In this document: positions 1 through 4,253 of the stretch, piece by piece
Layout of the letters: each line of letters begins with the position of its first letter
Numbering within the stretch: the first letter of the stretch is position 1
Source of the DNA: Pirellulales bacterium
Lineage (GTDB): Bacteria; Planctomycetota; Planctomycetia; Pirellulales; JALHLM01
Assembly (NCBI GenBank): GCA_022844585.1
Contig: JALHLM010000383.1
Location: 1 to 6,181, forward strand
DNA length: 6,181 nucleotides
Reading direction: 5' to 3'
Made by a program: the position numbers and the translations under genes
Notes under the pieces: generated by a model
The model's database searches: none
Told to the model about the DNA's origin: nothing
The model's input: only the letters and a program-made list of their open reading frames with translations

Positions 1-2
1 AC

Positions 3-1943
3 TATGACCGTGATGACGTGATGGACGACGACGAACCCCGCGTCGTCACGGGAGACGATGGTTCCTATTCCTTCGTGGATCTCTCGCCAGGCGCTTACGT
101 CGTGCGCGAGTTCGAAACGTTCGGCTATGAACAGACCTACCCTACGACGGTAGACGGCATCCTCTGGCCGGATGGCGTCAGCAATCCGGCGATGGGGAAT
201 GTCGACCCGTCGAGCATCACCGTGTCGTTGGCGGAAGGCGAGAGCCACCCGCAAACGGTCAGCATCACGTTGCCGAATTCCGGCGCGCTGACGAACATGG
301 TCGACGTGTTTTTGCTGTTCGATGACACGGGTAGTTTCGTCAACAACAGCCCAATCGTGCGGAGCGCGTTCCCGGACATCATCGCGGCGCTGCAGGCCTC
401 GCTGCCGGGCATCGACCTGGGCTTCGGCGTGGGACGTTTCGAAGAGTATGCGAATTACGCTTGGGAGTACGCGGAGGGCCGGCCGTTCGTGCTGAATCAG
501 CCGATTGTGGCCGCCAGCAATCCCGATTACATGGCGTCGATCCAGGCAGCGCTCGATCGCACCACGCCCGGTTACGGCGGCGACGGACCGGAAACCGATA
601 TCGAAGCGCTCTACCAACTCGTCACCGGATTAGGCTTCGACGGAAACAACAACGGTACCGTGTTTGATAGCGGTCCGGCCGGCTTGGCGCACACGCAACT
701 TAACCCTGGTGCCAGCGGCGATGTGCCGTCATTCGCATCATTCCAGGCGGACACCGCGAATGGCGTGTTGGCCCCCAGCGGGAATGTTGGCGGCGCGGGC
801 TTTCGCGCCGGCGCGCTGCCGATCATTTTGACGGCGACCGATATCGGCTTCGCGTATCAAGCGTTTGGCGAAGCGAACATCACGGGCGTCGGCGGTGTGA
901 CGCTGCCGATCAGCGCGTTGACGGAAACGTCGCGACCTGACACCCCGTTTGGCGCGGGCGCCGGCATTCAAGAAACGATCACGGCGCTCAACGCCTTGGG
1001 GGCGCTGGTGATTGGGTTGGGCACCAATGCGGAGGCGAACTTCGATCCGCGACAGGGACTCGAAGCGTTGTCAACTCTCACCGGAGCGATCAATCGCTCC
1101 ACGGCGACGATTGACAATGGCACCGTCGATCCGATCGCGCCAGGCGACCCGCTCTACTTCCAGATCGCCTCGGGCTTTGGCGCCAGCGTGGCCAACGGCA
1201 TCACGAACGCCATCCAGAGCGCGGTGACGAACGTGGCGGTCAATATGGATATCCAGGCCTCAGACCCGCGCGTGAAGATCGTCAATCACACCGGCGTGTT
1301 GAACAACCTGGGCGCCGGTCAGACGGCGACGTTCGACATTGAGTTCGTGGGGGACGGCGTACCGCATCGCTTCGATCTGCAATTCGTGCGCGCTGGCACG
1401 AACGTTGTGCTCGGTTCGATCCCCGTCGTCATTGGCACGCCGATCCCGGGCGACGGCTATGGCTTCGAAGACCTGGAAGAAGGTGAAATCGAGGATCATT
1501 CGGACTTCGGCAGCGCGTCCGTCGAAACGCTGTTGGGCGACACCAACCACGACGGCCACGTGAATATCATCGATCTAAACAATGTGCGGAACGATTTCGG
1601 TGCATCCGGAGCCGGAGTGACCGGCGACACGAACGGCGACCTGGTCGTGAATATCGTGGACCTGAACAACGTGCGCAACAATTTTGGCGCATCGTTGGAT
1701 GGAGGGCCGGCGGCGGCGCCGGTCACGATCGTCGCGTCGTCGAATGTACCATCCTCTCCGTCGCGGATCGCGCCGAAAGTGATGACAGGCGTCACTTCGC
1801 TGGTGAAAGACTCCGTGACCGTGCATGGTGAGGCGCTGCGACAGGTGTTGGCTCAAGGCGCCAGCGACCGCTTCGAATTAGCACTCGACCAGATCTTCGG
1901 CGCCTGGACCAACGCGAAACTGAAGCGCGGCGGACGACGATAG
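3..1943 (+). CDS. Secreted multidomain protein, 5' partial: Cna-B-like module, VWA (integrin-beta-like) domain, type I dockerin
   Basis: The frame is open to the left edge, so the gene starts upstream; the GTG at 18 is internal. Residues below count that GTG as 1. Residues 8-41 (GDDGSYSFVDLSPGAYVVRE) are the end of a Cna-B/SdrD B-like beta-sandwich. Residues 95 to about 400 form a VWA domain. Its MIDAS reads D102-D-T104-G-S106, followed by a GYGGDGPE loop at about 185-192 and D275 in TATDIGF; this pattern resembles integrin beta-I domains and suggests divalent-metal-dependent adhesion. A beta-rich stretch (about 405-480) follows, then two dockerin repeats (507-530 and 536-559). A roughly 75-residue tail ends in ALDQIFGAW and a basic KRGGRR. 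Such proteins are common in planctomycetes and are probably exported or surface-attached. The ligand is unknown. Domain calls are by motif reading only. The TAG stop is at 1941-1943. Confidence 0.9.
   Translation, partial: YDRDDVMDDDEPRVVTGDDGSYSFVDLSPGAYVVREFETFGYEQTYPTTVDGILWPDGVSNPAMGNVDPSSITVSLAEGESHPQTVSITLPNSGALTNMVDVFLLFDDTGSFVNNSPIVRSAFPDIIAALQASLPGIDLGFGVGRFEEYANYAWEYAEGRPFVLNQPIVAASNPDYMASIQAALDRTTPGYGGDGPETDIEALYQLVTGLGFDGNNNGTVFDSGPAGLAHTQLNPGASGDVPSFASFQADTANGVLAPSGNVGGAGFRAGALPIILTATDIGFAYQAFGEANITGVGGVTLPISALTETSRPDTPFGAGAGIQETITALNALGALVIGLGTNAEANFDPRQGLEALSTLTGAINRSTATIDNGTVDPIAPGDPLYFQIASGFGASVANGITNAIQSAVTNVAVNMDIQASDPRVKIVNHTGVLNNLGAGQTATFDIEFVGDGVPHRFDLQFVRAGTNVVLGSIPVVIGTPIPGDGYGFEDLEEGEIEDHSDFGSASVETLLGDTNHDGHVNIIDLNNVRNDFGASGAGVTGDTNGDLVVNIVDLNNVRNNFGASLDGGPAAAPVTIVASSNVPSSPSRIAPKVMTGVTSLVKDSVTVHGEALRQVLAQGASDRFELALDQIFGAWTNAKLKRGGRR
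1536..1694 (+). repeat. Tandem type I dockerin repeats within the secreted protein
   Basis: Two 24-residue copies lie 87 bp (29 codons) apart at 1536-1607 and 1623-1694. Each starts GDTN and shares the helix LNNVRN(D/N)FGAS. Copy 1 has the full calcium loop D508-x-N510-x-D512-G513 with D519 at loop position 12. Copy 2 keeps D537, N539, D541 and D548 but has Leu542 in place of the usual Gly at position 6. Paired F-hand repeats of this kind define type I dockerins. No cohesin is visible here, so the partner is unknown. Confidence 0.85.
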
Positions 1944-2153
1944 CTCAGCGATGCATTGGACAGTCCGAATGGTCGTGCTCCCCTTTGTCGAGACGCACGC
2001 AGCTGGGCCGTAAAAACTGCACGTTTCCGGTCTGGGCCAAAGGGGGTAAATAATGGGCATCACGCGGCCTTCTGAGACGGATTCTCGATAAGCCGCTCTA
2101 AGGTCTCGGCGTTGTCAATTGCGAATGCATGAGCATCGATTACAATGTAAGAC
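1944..2153. other. Intergenic region with a coding-like minus strand
   Basis: This 210-bp gap separates the dockerin protein from the small exported protein. I see no convincing intrinsic terminator for the upstream gene. A candidate promoter for the downstream gene sits at its right end. On the minus strand an ATG at 2155 opens a 31-codon frame ending in TGA at 2060 (sequence starts MSYIVIDAHAF, ends LIENPSQKAA). A second frame, one base over, runs without its own ATG to a TGA at 1945 (includes TGNVQFLRPSCVRLDKGE and ends HDHSDCPMHR). Both read like real protein, and together they fill the gap almost exactly. They may be a small gene, a relic broken by a one-base shift, or chance. I do not recognise either product. 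Confidence 0.35.
2119..2146 (+). promoter_or_regulatory. Candidate sigma70-like promoter for the small exported protein
   Basis: TTGCGA at 2119-2124 (4 of 6 to TTGACA) and TACAAT at 2141-2146 (5 of 6 to TATAAT) are separated by 16 bp. The expected transcription start falls at about 2152-2154, on the ATG of the downstream gene, implying a leaderless or nearly leaderless mRNA. This agrees with the lack of a Shine-Dalgarno sequence before 2154. It is a motif match only. Confidence 0.35.
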
Positions 2154-2564
2154 ATGCAATGTTGGCGCCCTATTCGCCGCACGCTCCGTCGCACCGTCGC
2201 ATGGGCGATGGCGGTATCGGTGCTGTTGACTTCGATCCATTGCGCGCTTCACGCTGCCGAATCTGTTAGGGCGCAGGCGATAGAATCTCAGGCCTCCGAC
2301 GGACCGCCGCAGGACGCGCCAGTACCGTGTGAACAGGAATCGGGTTGCTTGTGTCGCGGCGCGATTCTGGCAAAATCCATGGAACTGCCGCACATATTCG
2401 GCGCGGGAGATTGTATTCGCGATCTGGCGGCAAATTCCGCGCCCAATTTGTCGATGGTGACATCGACAATCGTCGCGGCGGCGAGCACCGAGTCGGGAAT
2501 TGACGGTCCTCCTCCCATTTCTGGGAGGGCATTGCGCGCCTGGGTCAGCTCGCTGCAGTGCTAG
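2154..2564 (+). CDS. Small exported cysteine-containing protein of unknown function, upstream of metal efflux genes
   Basis: 136 residues. The N-terminus is a typical signal peptide: an Arg-rich n-region (RPIRRTLRRT, 5-14), a hydrophobic core (about 15-28), then likely cleavage near residue 34 (LHA/AES). The preferred start is the ATG at 2154 because it supplies the positive n-region; the ATG at 2208 would lose it. Cysteines lie at 3, 30, 59, 65, 67 and 87 and at the last residue, 136. The cluster CEQESGCLC (59-67) followed by RGAI could bind metal or form disulfides. SIHC at 27-30 is not a good lipobox because His precedes the Cys. The C-terminus is ISGRALRAWVSSLQC. The gene sits 158 bp before the RND adaptor gene on the same strand, which hints at a role in metal handling, but no known family is recognised. 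No Shine-Dalgarno sequence is visible. A 7-bp perfect hairpin (2511-2528) lies inside its 3' end. Confidence 0.72.
   Translation: MQCWRPIRRTLRRTVAWAMAVSVLLTSIHCALHAAESVRAQAIESQASDGPPQDAPVPCEQESGCLCRGAILAKSMELPHIFGAGDCIRDLAANSAPNLSMVTSTIVAAASTESGIDGPPPISGRALRAWVSSLQC
2511..2528 (+). repeat. Perfect 7-bp inverted repeat in the 3' end of the small gene
   Basis: CCTCCCA (2511-2517) and TGGGAGG (2522-2528) flank a TTTC loop. It can form a stable RNA hairpin but is not followed by a T-run. It encodes part of the Pro-rich PPPISGRA stretch, so it may be incidental to coding. Confidence 0.45.
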
Positions 2565-2568
2565 CCAT

Positions 2569-2611
2569 CTCCGCGGTACGCTTTCTCGCGTACAACTCGG
2601 GCGGAGTTTTT
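2569..2611 (+). terminator. Candidate intrinsic terminator after the small gene
   Basis: The outer stem CTCCGC (2569-2574) pairs with GCGGAG (2601-2606). The inner stem GTACGC (2576-2581) pairs with GCGTAC (2588-2593) around a TTTCTC loop. A one-base bulge lies on the left side and a 7-base bulge on the right. The structure is followed directly by TTTTT (2607-2611). It begins four bases after the stop codon of the small gene, as an intrinsic terminator should. The right-hand bulge can instead pair as AACTC (2594-2598) with GAGTT (2604-2608), which excludes the outer stem, so two alternative folds exist. It may end the small-gene transcript or attenuate read-through into czcBA. Confidence 0.5.
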
Positions 2612-2635
2612 CCTGCGTATTGAGCATCGTGAACG

Positions 2636-2656
2636 GGCCGTTCGACCGGTACGGCC
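2636..2656 (+). repeat. Inverted repeat upstream of the adaptor gene
   Basis: GGCCGT (2636-2641) and ACGGCC (2651-2656) form a 6-bp stem with a 9-base loop that itself contains ACCGGT. ATTTT follows, so a weak second terminator is possible; an operator or leader hairpin for czcBA is an alternative. No clear -35/-10 pair is visible between 2612 and 2710. Confidence 0.35.
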
Positions 2657-2710
2657 ATTTTGCCGGTGTTTGCAAACTCTGCGCGACTTGCAATCCTCCT
2701 TTCGTGAAGC

Positions 2711-2714
2711 GGAG
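2711..2714 (+). promoter_or_regulatory. Ribosome binding site of the adaptor gene
   Basis: GGAG in the context AAGCGGAG lies 8 bases before the ATG at 2723. It supports that codon as the start and contrasts with the two neighbouring genes, which have weak or no Shine-Dalgarno sequences. Confidence 0.6.
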
Positions 2715-2722
2715 CAACTCCG

Positions 2723-4231
2723 ATGTCTGTAATCGCCCCGATCGCGAGCGCGTCGTCCAAGCGCATTTCACGATTCATCGCATTTCGCCTCTTGTGGATC
2801 GGTCTGGGCATGATGGTACTTGCCGGCGTCTCCGCGCTTTGCTGGTGGAGCTTTTTTGGCGCCGCTTCGGCGGTCGACGCCGCGCCCGACAAGTTTGCTC
2901 GCAACGAGATCGCGAGTGCCGATGTGTTGATGAGCGAAAGCCAGGAGCGTGCCGCTGGAATCCATTGCACTCCATTGGTTAAGCGAACTATTCACCCTTT
3001 ACGGTCCATCCCCGCCACTGTCCAGTATGATCCCGCGCGGCGTGTCGACATCATTGCGCCCGTGGACGGCGTCGTTACCAAGGTGCTCATGGTCGCAGGG
3101 CAAGCAATTCGAACCGGCGAACCACTCGCAACAATGAGCGGCGAACAGATCGGTCTGGCAAGAAATGAACTGCTTACGAGTGAAGCAGAACTAGGCGCGG
3201 CGAAACGCGCGGCCGAGTGGCATCGCCATATTGAGATGCACTTGATGCAACTTCTGGACAGGTTAACTGAGCATCCGGAAGTGAAAGTGATCGAGCAGGA
3301 ATTCGCTGAACGCGAGCTGGGCGACTACCGGGGAGATGTCTTGGGCGCCTATGCAAAACTGCGATTGGCCGAAGCACTGGTGGGCAACGCCGACGCACTA
3401 TCTGCAAATGGTATCGTCACCGTACGAAACGCCGCTCAGCGCAACGGCGATTTGCAAGTCGCGCGAGCCGAGTTCGTCGGAACTTGTGAAGAGTCTCGAT
3501 TCGCGTGCGCGCAGGCCATGGCAGCCTCCCAAAAACAGCTGGATCAGGCGGAACGCCTTGTCCGCGTGCGGAAGGAGCGACTCATGGCGCTCGAAGGCTC
3601 GACGGCCGCCCTGGATGCAAATCCCGTTCAGGCATCTATTCAACTCAATGAACTGATGATCCGCGCCCCCTGGAACGCCAATGTCACTCATGTGGATGTG
3701 GCGACGAACTCAAGGGTTGTAGCTGGACAGCGCATCGCGGAACTGGTGGACGCTTCGCGACTTTGGATCGCTGCGGCGATCCATGAGCGCGATTTGGCCG
3801 GGGTAAGCGTACAAGGCGGCGAACCAATGGCAATTTCATTTTCCGCATTTCCGGATGAACACTTCACGGCGACCGCAAAACATCTGGATGCCCGCATGGA
3901 CGCCGAGACTCGATCTGTGTCACTCATCGCGGAAATGGAGAACCCCACTGGTCGTCTCAGGCCTGGAATGTTCGCTTGGATTCAACTACCGAACGCGGCG
4001 CCACGCGACGCGATCGTGGCCCCGCAGTCCGCCTTATTGCGGCACGACGGGCGCACGTTCGTATTCGTGCGAATGAGCAATGGTCGTTTCCGTCGCGTGG
4101 AGGTGTCGTCCGGATGGGAGGATGGCAGCTCGGTGGAACTGGCAGGTGAGATCGAAACAGGGCAGGAAGTGGTCGACCAGGGCGCCTTTGTCCTTAAGAG
4201 CATGCTGCTGCTGGAACAAGAAGCCGAATAG
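2723..4231 (+). CDS. czcB: Heavy-metal RND efflux periplasmic adaptor subunit (CzcB/CusB-like, HlyD family)
   Basis: 502 residues. The protein is the membrane-fusion adaptor joining the inner-membrane RND pump to an outer-membrane channel. A short cytoplasmic N-terminus precedes one membrane anchor (about 22-45). The first lipoyl half-motif is at 108-140 (IIAPVDGVVTKVLMVAGQAI), followed by a long alpha-hairpin with coiled-coil character (about 142-295) and the second lipoyl half at about 308-345 (IRAPWNANVTHVDV). The beta-barrel is at about 346-424 (LWIAAAIHERDLAGV, LRPGMFAWIQLP). The membrane-proximal domain ends in the typical GAFVLKSMLLLEQE. No N-terminal CusF-like or YHS metal-binding domain is present. 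The hairpin carries a His/Met-rich patch (WHRHIEMHLM, 166-175) and two cysteines (C255, C262). It is followed after 22 bp by the pump gene, so both are probably co-transcribed. The symbol is by family and context; the metal is not proven. Confidence 0.92.
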   Translation: MSVIAPIASASSKRISRFIAFRLLWIGLGMMVLAGVSALCWWSFFGAASAVDAAPDKFARNEIASADVLMSESQERAAGIHCTPLVKRTIHPLRSIPATVQYDPARRVDIIAPVDGVVTKVLMVAGQAIRTGEPLATMSGEQIGLARNELLTSEAELGAAKRAAEWHRHIEMHLMQLLDRLTEHPEVKVIEQEFAERELGDYRGDVLGAYAKLRLAEALVGNADALSANGIVTVRNAAQRNGDLQVARAEFVGTCEESRFACAQAMAASQKQLDQAERLVRVRKERLMALEGSTAALDANPVQASIQLNELMIRAPWNANVTHVDVATNSRVVAGQRIAELVDASRLWIAAAIHERDLAGVSVQGGEPMAISFSAFPDEHFTATAKHLDARMDAETRSVSLIAEMENPTGRLRPGMFAWIQLPNAAPRDAIVAPQSALLRHDGRTFVFVRMSNGRFRRVEVSSGWEDGSSVELAGEIETGQEVVDQGAFVLKSMLLLEQEAE

Positions 4232-4253
4232 GCCCCACACAAGAAGTTCATTT

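Noticed and set aside
1974..1999. CGTGC/GCACG inverted repeat as a terminator for the dockerin gene
   Set aside because: A 5-bp stem with a 16-base loop and no following T-run is too weak to call.
2064..2096. Two-tier hairpin GCGGC...GAGA-CGGAT-TCTC...GCCGC upstream of the small gene
   Set aside because: The stems are only 4-5 bp, separated by a mostly unpaired 5x5 internal loop, with no T-run after them. It is neither a convincing terminator nor a clear operator.
2235..2246. Lipobox-like SIHC suggesting the small protein is a lipoprotein
   Set aside because: The residue before the Cys is His rather than Gly, Ala or Ser, and an ordinary signal peptidase I site (LHA/AES) lies just after.
2670..2693. 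Two TTGCAA palindromes 18 bp apart before czcB as a regulator site or -35 element
   Set aside because: Neither copy has a -10 at acceptable spacing, and a six-base palindrome repeated once is not enough evidence for an operator.
2115..2771. 218-codon open frame on the minus strand spanning the small gene and the 2565-2722 gap
   Set aside because: Its translation is very rich in Arg and Cys with no recognisable domain or membrane segment. It lies antisense to the signal-peptide gene and the start of czcB, so it looks like a shadow frame.
2500..2982. 160-codon + strand frame overlapping the small gene's end and the first 260 bp of czcB
   Set aside because: It covers strong coding sequence in other frames, is rich in Arg and Cys, and lacks a Shine-Dalgarno sequence or known motif. 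The czcB frame has the clear domain match and ribosome binding site.
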